DNA of 45,720 nucleotides from Fulvivirga sp. (lineage in GTDB: Bacteria; Bacteroidota; Bacteroidia; Cytophagales; Cyclobacteriaceae), in NCBI GenBank assembly GCA_028280565.1, contig JANQLQ010000290.1, positions 1 through 45,720 on the forward strand, read 5' to 3'. The notes under the pieces are model-generated. The model had not been told where the DNA came from. It did not search any database and saw only the letters and a list, made by a program, of their open reading frames with translations. This document shows positions 1 through 8,600 of this stretch, piece after piece. Within the stretch, counting starts at the first letter, position 1. Every line of letters starts with the position of its first letter. A program made the translations under genes and the position numbers.

Positions 1-2
1 CT

Positions 3-132
3 AGGCGTGACAAGGAATCTGCGAAGTCGTGAAACGAAAACCCAGTACACTCAAAAGAAGGTTCACGTTTAACGACACAACAGATTCCTGCTCTCGCGCA
101 TCGCTCACCCGGCAAGGCCGGCAGGAATGACG
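3..132. repeat. Interspersed inverted-repeat element, copy 1 (left part cut by window edge)
   Basis: Positions 3-100 match 45622-45720 with only a few substitutions and one indel. Inside are two 24-nt arms, 13-36 and 66-89, that are reverse complements at 19 of 24 positions; the outer 9 bp (13-21 with 81-89) pair perfectly. The element continues to a GGAATGACG end at 124-132, which mirrors the CGTCATTCC start seen in copy 2. It looks like a REP or MITE-like non-coding repeat. No transposase is adjacent. Confidence 0.75.
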
Positions 133-187
133 ATAAAGAAGGTTCTTTTCGTTTTTTAATGAGGATACCCAACGGTCTTCTTTATCG
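131..187. repeat. 11-bp perfect inverted repeat beside copy 1
   Basis: CGATAAAGAAG at 131-141 is the exact reverse complement of 177-187, with a 35-nt spacer. It lies between the left-edge repeat element and the 3' end of the AsmA-like gene. The function is unknown. It may be part of the same repeat family or a weak hairpin. Confidence 0.4.
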
Positions 188-223
188 CTAAATCCCTGTC
201 TATCAAATAATTGAATCTGTCAA

Positions 224-247
224 AGTATAACTAGGCCTAGTTATACT
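224..247. terminator. Perfect 24-bp palindrome over the stop codon of the AsmA-like gene
   Basis: Positions 224-247 are perfectly self-complementary, centred on GGCC at 234-237. They cover the minus-strand stop codon at 237-239. No T-run follows on the minus strand, so a classical intrinsic terminator is not shown. A transcript-end hairpin or a protein-binding palindrome are both possible. Confidence 0.35.
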
Positions 248-3200
248 GCGTTTTATCCCTTCCTGGCGACACCGTATAATCATCTGGTGTGCCTGATATT
301 TTCAAGTTTAAGAAACGAACCCGCTTGTTTTCATCCCGGTATTGGATTTCATCTACTTGGGCCTCGTTGTTTTCCTGCCTGGATCCGAACAGTTTCTGTA
401 CACCGACTCGTGTTACGAGCTTCCATGGTATGCGCAGGTAATATTCCATATTAAGGTCTGCGTCTTGCTGACCGGATACTTCGAAAAAGCCGAGGCTAGA
501 GTTAATGTTCATAGAAGGTATGCGCAGGGTACCTTCTCTTAGCTCCAGTTTGTTTCTTAAGGTATCAAACAGCACTTTGCTCAAATTTTTATCTTTGAAA
601 TAGTCTGAGAGTGCATCGAATGCCGCGTAGTCTTTTAAAGTACCTTTGATCACTTCCATTTCCAGGTCCAATTCGGAATCATCCAGGATGGGTACCATGT
701 TCGCATGCATTAGCACTTTACCTGCAAGCCGGCCATTGAACCTCCCGGCCAGGTTCTCGGATACCAAGTGGTCTTGGCCGAAATTTTCAAATTTGAAAAG
801 CACCTGGTCTAAATTTAAATTCTTTACGATCATCTCGGGACTGAAGTAGATCCTGTTGGAGTCAGAGCCATTAAAGTACCCCTTCAACTGAATATCCCCA
901 CCTGCGACGGCTAACGTCATAGTATCGATGTATACAAAGTGATTCTTCTTCATGTTTGCCTTCATGACAAAGTCTTCCAATAGGTAACGGTGATAGTTGA
1001 CCTCCTTAATATCGAAATCAAACTTCATATCCCGGAAGGGTAATTCAAAAATGTTAAACCCATCTTCATGCTCCTTGGGAGATGCAGCATAAGGAGAGGG
1101 GGGAGGAGTGTAATTAAAGATCTGGTCGAAATCCAGTCGCGGGGCTTTCAGTGAAAAATAATTGCTTTTACCCTGGGCAGTCGAATCATTTTTAAGCGAA
1201 TACCCTAGGTCGGCCGTTACTTGGCTGTTTCCTAATTTGCCGGAAAATCCCTCTACCGTAAGGTGATCGTTCTCTATATGCACCCTCCCGTTGAAATTTT
1301 CAAAACGCATAGGATGTATTTTCATCTGGGCTTCCATCTTATCGATATAAATATCGGACGAGGTCAATATCTCGTTAAAGTGCAGGTCCGCATGGCCGCG
1401 CACCAGCAGGTCTCTGAATTCTTCATGCCTGTAATCTTCCGGCACGTAATTTTCTCCCTCGTAAGAAAACACATCTTCCAGTTGCAATAAGTTGGAGACA
1501 AGATCAAACTCTATTTTAGTATCACCCGAAGGATTTTCTTCAAACCACAGGTCATAGTTTTGGAGCCGGCCACTGAAATGAAAATCACTTTTATCGATCA
1601 TCCCCGTAAAATCGATCACCCTGAAGTCGCTTTCATCAATAAAAACATCGGCATGGAAATCGTGTAGGGTATGGGGATAATGCGTCATTTGAGCATACAG
1701 GTCTTTAATGAAAAACTCCCCAATAGGTAAATTCGGCGATTCCGTGAACGCTCTTGCTGAACTGTTAAATTTCAACTTCATACTTAGATCTTTCACACGT
1801 TCGTTCATCCCTTTGCTTGTATCCGCTTGGGTAAGTTGGCCTAGGTCCAACAGGTTAGACCGAATGGACATATCGGCTATGACCGGGATATCCGTGTGAT
1901 GCAAGATGGCAGGCAGATCACTTACACTCGCCTGGATCTCAACATCCGAATCGCCAACTTTCAAATAAAATTTATCTATGAGCGCTTTATGCCCGTCCAT
2001 ATGGGCTTTTATATCCACCTTCTGCACGGGTAAATGATAGCCTGGAGCTTTGAAGCTTAAGTCATTGACTTCCAGTTCGGTATAATATGATTCGTTAAGT
2101 TTTTCTATGCTCTTCTCCGGGTTGTCAAGATCTATGATGTCGTGAAAGTTCATGGTAAGTGTCACTTCTCCCTGCAAGTCTTGCAGGCCTGTAATGTTCA
2201 GGAACTCAGCTAAAAACCCTAAGTCGAATTCCGAGGCCAACTGCATGTCAATTTCAGGAGAGCTAAAATTTTTCACAGTCAGATCACCACGGAACGTCCC
2301 GGCTTCAGGCCTGGCGGAGAAATCCATCAGCGAAAACTCCATCGTAGAAACATGCCTTTGCTCACCGTTGGTAAAATGCCCGCGGAAAAAGAGTTCGTCT
2401 ATTTTTTTATCCGAAACCGTATTATTTACAAAAGCTTCTTTACACCCGAAATCAACAGTTACCAGCGGGTTGTGACCATTGATGGATTTGCCTTTTATTT
2501 TTGCTTCAAAAAAGATCTGGCCACCGTTATCGTAACGCTCCAGCGTAGGAGCCAACTCTGGGGGGGCAAAAGCTAAAAAAAGATCAAAATTAGGTTTGTT
2601 GCCCGTAAAATTAATATCAAGGTCCATATCCTGCGCCAGGTCGATCTTTCCATCCATCAAGAAAAGTGCATTCTCAAGGATCACCTCCGAAGGTTGTATG
2701 GCTAGGATATTGTCTGCCTTTCTGAAATCTAGCTGCGTGTGAACACTTACATGTTTGTTATGAACAAACGAAGTATCTCCATCGATCACCAGGCTAAGTG
2801 AAAAACGACTATCCAGGGCCATTTTGATATGGTCCTCGCTGGTCTTAAGTTGAGACTGTGCGTCTTCAACAAAGGCTTTTACCAAAACATTATTAGCTTC
2901 GTTCAGCTTAAGCAGATCAATATTGACAAGGTGGATCTTCCTAAGGTCGAGATGGAATTCTCCGCCTGTAGTATCTTGGGTATCTTTTTTACTGGACAGG
3001 GCATGGGTAATGTTGAACGTCTCGTCCGTACGCTGTACTAGCTTCAAAAAACCATTAGCGAGCTTTAATGATTTGATCTGCATTTTGCCGGTAGCCAGTG
3101 TCCAAAAGTCAAACCCCAGGTAAATGTCTTCTATCTCTAACAAGGGCTCTTCATCGGAAGCTTTGGTTTCATACACTTTTACATTCTGCAGGTCAATGGA

Positions 3201-3413
3201 TATGTAGGGAAAATTGGCGAAAGGGGAGATATAGCTGTCTTCAATAGCCAATCGGCCTTGAAAATCCTGGTTTACAGTGGCGATAAGCTCTTGTACGATC
3301 TCTTTCTGCTTCCAGTAGAGGATGGAAACCAATACTCCTGCTACCAGGATGGGGATCGAAATGATACTTAATGTGATCTTTAATCGTTTTTTAAAGGTTT
3401 TGCCTGCCTTCAT
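237..3413 (-). CDS. AsmA-like envelope protein
   Basis: This 1058-aa protein has a short basic N-terminus and one membrane helix at about residues 12-34, followed by a very long, beta-rich, non-cytoplasmic region. The section from about residue 900 (FNGRLAGKVLMHANM, then a segment around VSGQQDADLNMEYYLRIPW) resembles the AsmA-like C-terminal domain of Bacteroidota proteins. AsmA/TamB-family proteins are long bridge-like proteins linked to outer-membrane homeostasis and lipid traffic, and the length fits. The gene is transcribed alone, away from its neighbours. The ATG at 3411-3413 directly precedes the membrane helix and lies about 30 nt downstream of a promoter-like box, which supports this start. 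The substrate is unknown. Confidence 0.8.
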   Translation of the reverse strand: MKAGKTFKKRLKITLSIISIPILVAGVLVSILYWKQKEIVQELIATVNQDFQGRLAIEDSYISPFANFPYISIDLQNVKVYETKASDEEPLLEIEDIYLGFDFWTLATGKMQIKSLKLANGFLKLVQRTDETFNITHALSSKKDTQDTTGGEFHLDLRKIHLVNIDLLKLNEANNVLVKAFVEDAQSQLKTSEDHIKMALDSRFSLSLVIDGDTSFVHNKHVSVHTQLDFRKADNILAIQPSEVILENALFLMDGKIDLAQDMDLDINFTGNKPNFDLFLAFAPPELAPTLERYDNGGQIFFEAKIKGKSINGHNPLVTVDFGCKEAFVNNTVSDKKIDELFFRGHFTNGEQRHVSTMEFSLMDFSARPEAGTFRGDLTVKNFSSPEIDMQLASEFDLGFLAEFLNITGLQDLQGEVTLTMNFHDIIDLDNPEKSIEKLNESYYTELEVNDLSFKAPGYHLPVQKVDIKAHMDGHKALIDKFYLKVGDSDVEIQASVSDLPAILHHTDIPVIADMSIRSNLLDLGQLTQADTSKGMNERVKDLSMKLKFNSSARAFTESPNLPIGEFFIKDLYAQMTHYPHTLHDFHADVFIDESDFRVIDFTGMIDKSDFHFSGRLQNYDLWFEENPSGDTKIEFDLVSNLLQLEDVFSYEGENYVPEDYRHEEFRDLLVRGHADLHFNEILTSSDIYIDKMEAQMKIHPMRFENFNGRVHIENDHLTVEGFSGKLGNSQVTADLGYSLKNDSTAQGKSNYFSLKAPRLDFDQIFNYTPPPSPYAASPKEHEDGFNIFELPFRDMKFDFDIKEVNYHRYLLEDFVMKANMKKNHFVYIDTMTLAVAGGDIQLKGYFNGSDSNRIYFSPEMIVKNLNLDQVLFKFENFGQDHLVSENLAGRFNGRLAGKVLMHANMVPILDDSELDLEMEVIKGTLKDYAAFDALSDYFKDKNLSKVLFDTLRNKLELREGTLRIPSMNINSSLGFFEVSGQQDADLNMEYYLRIPWKLVTRVGVQKLFGSRQENNEAQVDEIQYRDENKRVRFLNLKISGTPDDYTVSPGRDKTQYN

Positions 3414-3446
3414 GTGCTTTATTCACTCTTTGTTCTCACGTTCTTT

Positions 3447-3454
3447 CAAAATTA
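3447..3454 (-). promoter_or_regulatory. Candidate -7 box for the AsmA-like gene
   Basis: The minus strand reads TAATTTTG, an exact match to the Bacteroidota -7 consensus TAnnTTTG. It would place transcription initiation about 25-30 nt upstream of the start codon. No clear -33 TTTG is seen at the ideal distance, so the call is tentative. Confidence 0.35.
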
Positions 3455-3769
3455 CAACAGTACTGTGTCAATAACCCGGGACTTTGATGCGATTAACGAA
3501 AATAATTTGTTTCCGTTCCCCATATCACTGCGAATGTATTTCCCCGGTTACTTTGTTGATAAATACCTCATGGCTTACGTGCGGTAACCTGGCTTGGTCC
3601 CATATATTGAACATACGATTGCCTCGAAGATATCATGCCTCTTTGTTTATTTTTTTTGATTTCAACAATATAAAATATTAAACAAATGGATTAAAATTAA
3701 CCCTAAGATCAACCCTACTATAAGATTGAACATATGTAGAAATTAGTTCGTTTCACAAGTTATTTTTTT

Positions 3770-3777
3770 TAGCTTTG
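3770..3777 (+). promoter_or_regulatory. Candidate -7 box for the propeptide/protease unit
   Basis: TAGCTTTG matches TAnnTTTG exactly, after a T-run. The upstream -33 match is weak (TTTC at 3751-3754). Initiation near 3784 would give a leader of about 155 nt to the preferred start at 3939. Confidence 0.3.
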
Positions 3778-3938
3778 ATTGTGGCCTGCAAATTCGGCTT
3801 TGTATTCGGTTTGGGTGAATTATTGGTTCTCTACTCACCGGGTCTACCCCTGGTTTATGGTGGCAGTTGGTAACCTGCCTCCTGGTGAGTATTGGTAGGG
3901 AAACTGGGAGTTTTGATCGTGCTTTTCCCATAAAAGCA

Positions 3939-4478
3939 ATGTTGTCATTAAGTAAGACCATAATTCTGTGTTTTTGTCTTTTTCTATGTACACAATGCGT
4001 GTCATCACTAAGGCAACAACTATACCAAGTTGATCCACCGGGCTATTGGTATGATGTTGTTGCTGATACGATCGATTTGCCTGCCGCAGAAGAGTTACCC
4101 AGGCAATTCCGGCTACTGAAAATGAATATGGACCAACTCAATACGACCCTGGCTACTATCGATGAACCCCACGTCATCTTACCACACCTTGACACGGGAT
4201 TTTTTGCTATTAAAGTAAAAAACTCCTCGATCTTACCGGCTCGGCTAGCCATTAAATACCCGGGTATACGCTCTTACCAGGGTATTGACCTGGAAGAAGA
4301 GTTCATGGACGTTAGAATCGACGTAAATTCAGCTGGTTTTTTTGCAATGATCACTACGAGATCGGGGATTTATTTTATTAACCCTGTCTCAGATGGTTCT
4401 GATTATCATATATGCTATGATGAAGAACATGTTCCACGAGACACGAATAATCCATTTCATGAAGCGCTGAAAGAATGA
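3939..4478 (+). CDS. Free-standing metalloprotease propeptide-like protein
   Basis: The frame is open from an ATG at 3867, but the ATG at 3939 begins a clear export signal (MLSLSKTIILCFCLFLC...), so the 179-aa form is preferred. The mature part lines up with the propeptide of the next gene. Both have an L..DL/NMDQL start, a VILP or VIMP stretch, an S-x-L-x(4-5)-K-x-P-x-IR-x-Y block, an R-x-D-x(4)-GF-x(2)-MI block, and a G-x-YI/FI-x-P end. The gene overlaps the protease start by 4 nt (ATGA), so the two are probably translated together. It has no catalytic domain. It could act in trans as an inhibitor, folding helper or decoy, or be a leftover of domain duplication. The homology is seen; the role is inference. 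A possible lipobox-like LCTQC occurs near the signal end. Confidence 0.7.
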   Translation: MLSLSKTIILCFCLFLCTQCVSSLRQQLYQVDPPGYWYDVVADTIDLPAAEELPRQFRLLKMNMDQLNTTLATIDEPHVILPHLDTGFFAIKVKNSSILPARLAIKYPGIRSYQGIDLEEEFMDVRIDVNSAGFFAMITTRSGIYFINPVSDGSDYHICYDEEHVPRDTNNPFHEALKE

Positions 4479-7400
4479 ACCGTCATCATCCCGTAAGGCG
4501 TAATATTCTACTGGGAGTGCTTCTACTTATCGTGAGCCTGCAATTAGGAGTGGCCCAAGTTAGCCCCATTAACCCCTGGCAATATTCCGGGGCCGGACCC
4601 GATGGCAATAATACCCCCAGGAGCAGTAGGGCGTCAAGTATCTCTTATTGGAAGCTGGACCTGGCGTATTTACAAGAATACCTAGGACAGGGGAAAGACC
4701 ATTCCGTTATTATGCCTTTGCCTAACGGCACCACTCGCTTTGAAATTTCGAGGTCCGGGCTTATGTCGGCAGAGCTGCAACGAAAATTCCCATCGATCAG
4801 GACATATGTAGGAACAAACCCGGATGACCCTTCCATGATGCTTCGTTTTGACCTTACTTCCCAAGGGTTCCATGGTATGATCTTATCTGACCAGGGTACG
4901 GTTTATATTGATCCGCAAAATACGAGCAAGAGATACAGGAGTTATTATAAAAAGAGGGCTCATAAGGCCAAAAGGTACCATAGTTGCTTGCTGGATAACA
5001 CCCGGGAAAAAGAAAAGGAACCGCATACTTTCTCAAAGAGCACAGGTGCCACCCGGGTCATAAGTTCGGGCTCAAAACTCAGGAAATACAGGTTGGCCGT
5101 AACCGCCTCGGGCGAGTATACCGCTTTTCATCAAGGCACGGTCCCAGGAGCGCTCGAAGCCATCGTTACTACCATGAATCGTGTGGTGGGGATATTCGAA
5201 CGGGAGCTGGCGATCACCATGGAACTCGTGGACAATACGGACCAATTGATCTATACCAATGCCCTTACAGATCCCTACACCATAACGAGTACCAGTAATT
5301 TCAAATCACAGGTCCAGGCTACTATAGATGATGTTATAGGGAATAGTAACTATGATATAGGCCATGGATTTTCAACCGGTACGGCGGGCCAGGCTGAAAT
5401 TGGCGGGGTATGCAGGCCGAACTTAAAAGCACAAGGTGTGACAGGCTTAGACCACCCGGCGGGAGATCCTTTCGACGTGGATTTTGTCGCCCATGAGATT
5501 GGGCACCAGTTCGGGGCTACCCATACGTTTAATGGCAATGCCGGGCAATGCGCTCCTTCTAGCCGATCTGCCGAAACGGCTTATGAACCCGGGAGTGGAA
5601 CCACCATTATGGGGTACGCCGGCACTTGTATATCGCAAGACATCCAAAGCAATTCGAACGACTATTTCCACACTGCCAGCCTGGAGCAGATCGCGACCTT
5701 TACCACTACAGGGGCAGGTTCCTCTTGCCCGGCATTAAGTGATACGAATAACCGTCCGCCGCTGGTGGATGCCGGAGATGGTGGATTTTTTATCCCTGTT
5801 CTTACGCCGTTCCGCTTAGAAGGTTCGGCCACAGATCCCGATGGGCATACGCTGACATACTGTTGGGAACAATTTGACTTAGGCCCCATCGGTAACCCGG
5901 ATCTACCAAGAGGCAATGCCCCGCTCTTTCGGTCTTTCCCGCCAGTTGCCGAGCCATATAGGGTATTTCCTCAAATTTCAGACGTACTTGATGACAAGCA
6001 AACACTAGGTGAAATACTGCCTAGTACAAACCGGGAACTCACATTTAGACTTACCGCACGGGATAACCAGTTGGGAGGTGGTGGAGTAGGTTTTGATACC
6101 CTCCGTTTCAGGGCCACCGATGAAGCAGGGCCGTTCACTATTACATCACAAGCGGAGCCTAGGGAAGAGATCAGTGGGGGAGCAATACATGTGGTTTGGG
6201 AAGTGGCCCGTACGGATAGGCCCCCGGTATCTTGCCAGGCGGTGAACGTTCTCCTCTCCATAGACGGTGGTTTCACCTTTCCCTACGTACTTGCCGAAGC
6301 CACTCCAAACGACGGTAATGAATTAATAATACTACCAAATGTATCCACCACACAGGCTCGCATCAAAGTAGAGGCGGCAGATAATATATTTTTTGACATT
6401 TCAGGGGTGGATTTCTCCATTAGTGAAGCGGCGAATCCTGGATTTTTCCTAGCCGCCAGGACTGGGGATGGTATTATCTGTTCCCCCGGGCAGGTAAGCT
6501 ACGAGGTGATCGTAGGTAGTCTCAAGGGTTTCGATAAACCGGTGAAGCTGATGATCGGGGAGTTACCCGCAGGAATGACCGCGGCCTTTTCTGACAGCAC
6601 TGTAACTCCGGGAAATACCACACAACTGGCCATAACCAACCCTAGTGTTGCCCAAGGTTCCTACTCCTTTGTCATTAGCGGTTTAAGCGATACACTTTCA
6701 GAGGAATTAACCATTGATCTGGGGGTTATCGAAAATCCGCCGGAGACACCTTCCTCCATACATCCATCGCAGGATGCGATCAACGTAGATCTGCAGCCCG
6801 TGTTTTCATGGCATAGCCCGGCTGAAGATAACGTGAGCTACGAAATTGATGTGGCAACTGATGCGAATTTCATAGGAATCATTGCTTCAGACTCGGGTTT
6901 GGTAGATACTGCATTCGATCCTGGGGTTTTGCTTTTAGATAATCGTCAATACTTCTGGAGAGTACGATCGAATACCGTTTGCAATGCCAGTGAATACGAG
7001 CAAGCTACTTTTAAGACCATTCCATTATCCCCTGTGCAAACCACGAGCCAAGATGTACCCACCATAATTTCTGTCGGAGCCCCGGCTACTTACCGCTCGC
7101 AGCTTGAAGTCAAGCGCGAAGGTACTATTTATGATGTGAACGTAAGTGACTTGATCGGGGAGCATAGCTGGCTGTCAGATCTCAGGGTTACCTTAAAAAG
7201 CCCGGCAGGAACGGAGGTGGTCCTTTTCTCTGGGATATGTTCGCGTTCAGAAGACTTTAACCTTAAATTCGATGACCAGGCACCCTTGCTTTATGACAAT
7301 ATCCTTTGCCCTCCCATAGGAGGGAATACCTTCCAACCCCTTGGGTCATTGGCCGATTTCAACGGGGAAAATGCGGAAGGCACCTGGACTTTGATCATCC

Positions 7401-8011
7401 GGGACATGGTCAATAGAGATGGAGGGCGGCTTTTATCCTGGGGATTGGATATCTTCCTGGAAGAAGATGTATCTGCACCTTTTGCCCCCGACAACCTGTC
7501 GGTTGCGCTGATCGCCCTCGACCAAGTTGATCTACGCTGGAAAGACAACTCCACGGATGAGCAGGCATTTGTCATTGAGCGTTCTCAAAATAATAATGTG
7601 TTTTACGAAGAAATAGCCCGTGTGGAGGCCGATGTAGACAGCTTGCTGGATGAATCGCTTACAGGACAGGGATTATATTATTATCGTGTTAAAGCCATCA
7701 ATGAGGGAGGATCTTCACTGTATTCGGATGAAGTAGAGTTATCAATAGTGGTAGGCCTGGATCCAGATGCTAAAAAATTCTCGTTCTATCCTAACCCTAC
7801 GGATAGATGGTTACATATCACAGGCACGAAGGCGAGGAATGATTTTCAAGTGATCATTACCGATACATCCGGTAAGCGATTGGCCGGCTACAATAGTCGC
7901 AATCTCGATATTCCTCAAACAATCGATCTCGAAGGGTTAATGCCAGGCTTGTATTTGATCTACATTTTTAATGAAGACCATGTTGTAAAGCAGAAGTTTA
8001 TAAAGCTTTGA
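4475..8011 (+). CDS. T9SS-exported reprolysin-like zinc metalloprotease
   Basis: The 1178-aa precursor starts with a signal peptide (about 1-28), followed by a propeptide (about 50-150) and a metzincin catalytic domain. The zinc motif HEIGHQFGATH is at residues 340-350, with the Met-turn MGY at 379-381, as in the M12B-like reprolysins of Bacteroidota. Downstream are Ig/FnIII-like repeats, a proprotein-convertase P-type domain at about 853-998, another fibronectin type III domain at about 1005-1092, and a type A T9SS sorting domain at about 1100-1178 (FSFYPNP start, GLYLIYI, ending VKQKFIKL). It is therefore likely exported through Sec and T9SS and anchored to, or released from, the cell surface. 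It is translationally coupled to the propeptide-like gene upstream. The substrate is unknown. Confidence 0.9.
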   Translation: MNRHHPVRRNILLGVLLLIVSLQLGVAQVSPINPWQYSGAGPDGNNTPRSSRASSISYWKLDLAYLQEYLGQGKDHSVIMPLPNGTTRFEISRSGLMSAELQRKFPSIRTYVGTNPDDPSMMLRFDLTSQGFHGMILSDQGTVYIDPQNTSKRYRSYYKKRAHKAKRYHSCLLDNTREKEKEPHTFSKSTGATRVISSGSKLRKYRLAVTASGEYTAFHQGTVPGALEAIVTTMNRVVGIFERELAITMELVDNTDQLIYTNALTDPYTITSTSNFKSQVQATIDDVIGNSNYDIGHGFSTGTAGQAEIGGVCRPNLKAQGVTGLDHPAGDPFDVDFVAHEIGHQFGATHTFNGNAGQCAPSSRSAETAYEPGSGTTIMGYAGTCISQDIQSNSNDYFHTASLEQIATFTTTGAGSSCPALSDTNNRPPLVDAGDGGFFIPVLTPFRLEGSATDPDGHTLTYCWEQFDLGPIGNPDLPRGNAPLFRSFPPVAEPYRVFPQISDVLDDKQTLGEILPSTNRELTFRLTARDNQLGGGGVGFDTLRFRATDEAGPFTITSQAEPREEISGGAIHVVWEVARTDRPPVSCQAVNVLLSIDGGFTFPYVLAEATPNDGNELIILPNVSTTQARIKVEAADNIFFDISGVDFSISEAANPGFFLAARTGDGIICSPGQVSYEVIVGSLKGFDKPVKLMIGELPAGMTAAFSDSTVTPGNTTQLAITNPSVAQGSYSFVISGLSDTLSEELTIDLGVIENPPETPSSIHPSQDAINVDLQPVFSWHSPAEDNVSYEIDVATDANFIGIIASDSGLVDTAFDPGVLLLDNRQYFWRVRSNTVCNASEYEQATFKTIPLSPVQTTSQDVPTIISVGAPATYRSQLEVKREGTIYDVNVSDLIGEHSWLSDLRVTLKSPAGTEVVLFSGICSRSEDFNLKFDDQAPLLYDNILCPPIGGNTFQPLGSLADFNGENAEGTWTLIIRDMVNRDGGRLLSWGLDIFLEEDVSAPFAPDNLSVALIALDQVDLRWKDNSTDEQAFVIERSQNNNVFYEEIARVEADVDSLLDESLTGQGLYYYRVKAINEGGSSLYSDEVELSIVVGLDPDAKKFSFYPNPTDRWLHITGTKARNDFQVIITDTSGKRLAGYNSRNLDIPQTIDLEGLMPGLYLIYIFNEDHVVKQKFIKL

Positions 8012-8159
8012 CCCGGGTCGTTTCCTTCAACAAACGAGAATTACACAGCTTTCCAGTTCGATATCGTACATCTCTTTAGTCATTTGTGAAAAGTTTAACT
8101 CGGGTTAATCAACGGGCCTAGAATACTTCACTTCAATGCAAAGTATTGAAAACCAGCTT

Positions 8160-8200
8160 TTAACCACAGAAAACGCAGTGAATACACGGAGGACACGGGG
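8160..8200. repeat. Low-complexity ACAGAAAACGCAGTG-type block
   Basis: This stretch is built from variants of A-C-A/C-(A/G)-G-A units (ACCACAGAAAACGCAGTGAA, then ACACGGAGGACACGGGG). Similar CACAGAG/ACGGAG-rich blocks occur as interspersed non-coding sequence in several bacterial genomes. Only one copy is present here. It lies in the 259-bp gap between the protease and PadR genes. Confidence 0.3.
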
Positions 8201-8218
8201 TTATTTAAACGGCATTGA

Positions 8219-8248
8219 TTTGAGAATTTGTTATTTGTTATAACTTTG
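8219..8248 (+). promoter_or_regulatory. Candidate promoter of the padR-permease unit
   Basis: TTTG at 8219-8222, then an 18-nt spacer, then TAACTTTG at 8241-8248, fits the Bacteroidota -33/-7 pattern. Initiation near 8255 would leave only about 15 nt before the padR ATG at 8271, so the mRNA leader would be very short. Confidence 0.5.
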
Positions 8249-8260
8249 TATAATATACAA
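8246..8260. promoter_or_regulatory. Candidate PadR operator
   Basis: TTGTATA-a-TATACAA is a perfect 7-1-7 palindrome. It overlaps the end of the -7 box and the predicted transcription start of padR. PadR-family repressors usually bind such short AT-rich palindromes in their own promoters. Autoregulation is inferred from position. Confidence 0.5.
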
Positions 8261-8270
8261 TGTATAACAA

Positions 8271-8600
8271 ATGAAAAATAAGGGACTAGGCGAATTTGAA
8301 GAACTAGTGCTTTTGGCGGTTTGCATTTTAGAGGACGAGGCCTATGGGGTATCTGTAAAACGTGAAATAGAAAAGCATACCGGTAGAAGTATTCTTTTGG
8401 GCGCTGTGCATATTACGCTTTACAGGCTACAAGACAAGGGGTTACTTCAATCTGAGATGGGTGGGAACAGTAGCAAACGAGGCGACCGTAGAAAGCGACT
8501 TTTCAGGCTTACCGAAATAGGTATGCGCCAATTGCGCTCGACCCAAGAAGTACGATTAAGCATGTGGCAGTTGATCCCCGGCCTGGACCCCGGTATCTAA
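8271..8600 (+). CDS. PadR-family transcriptional regulator
   Basis: This 109-aa protein is a compact winged-helix regulator with the typical PadR order: LGEFEELVLLAVCILEDEAYG at the start, the AVHITLYRLQDKGLL recognition helix, and an RLFRLTEIG wing near residue 80. It lacks the long C-terminal dimerisation domain, so it is the short PadR type. Its stop overlaps the start of the permease gene by one base (TAATG), so it probably controls that permease. The 7-1-7 palindrome in its promoter is the likely binding site. The inducer is unknown. Confidence 0.9.
   Translation: MKNKGLGEFEELVLLAVCILEDEAYGVSVKREIEKHTGRSILLGAVHITLYRLQDKGLLQSEMGGNSSKRGDRRKRLFRLTEIGMRQLRSTQEVRLSMWQLIPGLDPGI

Larger units (their letters stand above)
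3414..3938. other. Divergent intergenic region
   Basis: About 525 bp separate the divergent AsmA-like and propeptide-like genes. The region is AT-rich and holds the two promoter-like boxes listed separately (3447-3454 minus, 3770-3777 plus). The open frames here are short and lack recognisable features. No RNA gene or repeat was recognised. Confidence 0.5.

Noticed and set aside
8121-8147. 7-bp stem with 12-nt loop as terminator of the protease gene
   Set aside because: The stem is AT-rich, lies over 100 nt after the stop and lacks a T-run, so a terminator cannot be supported.
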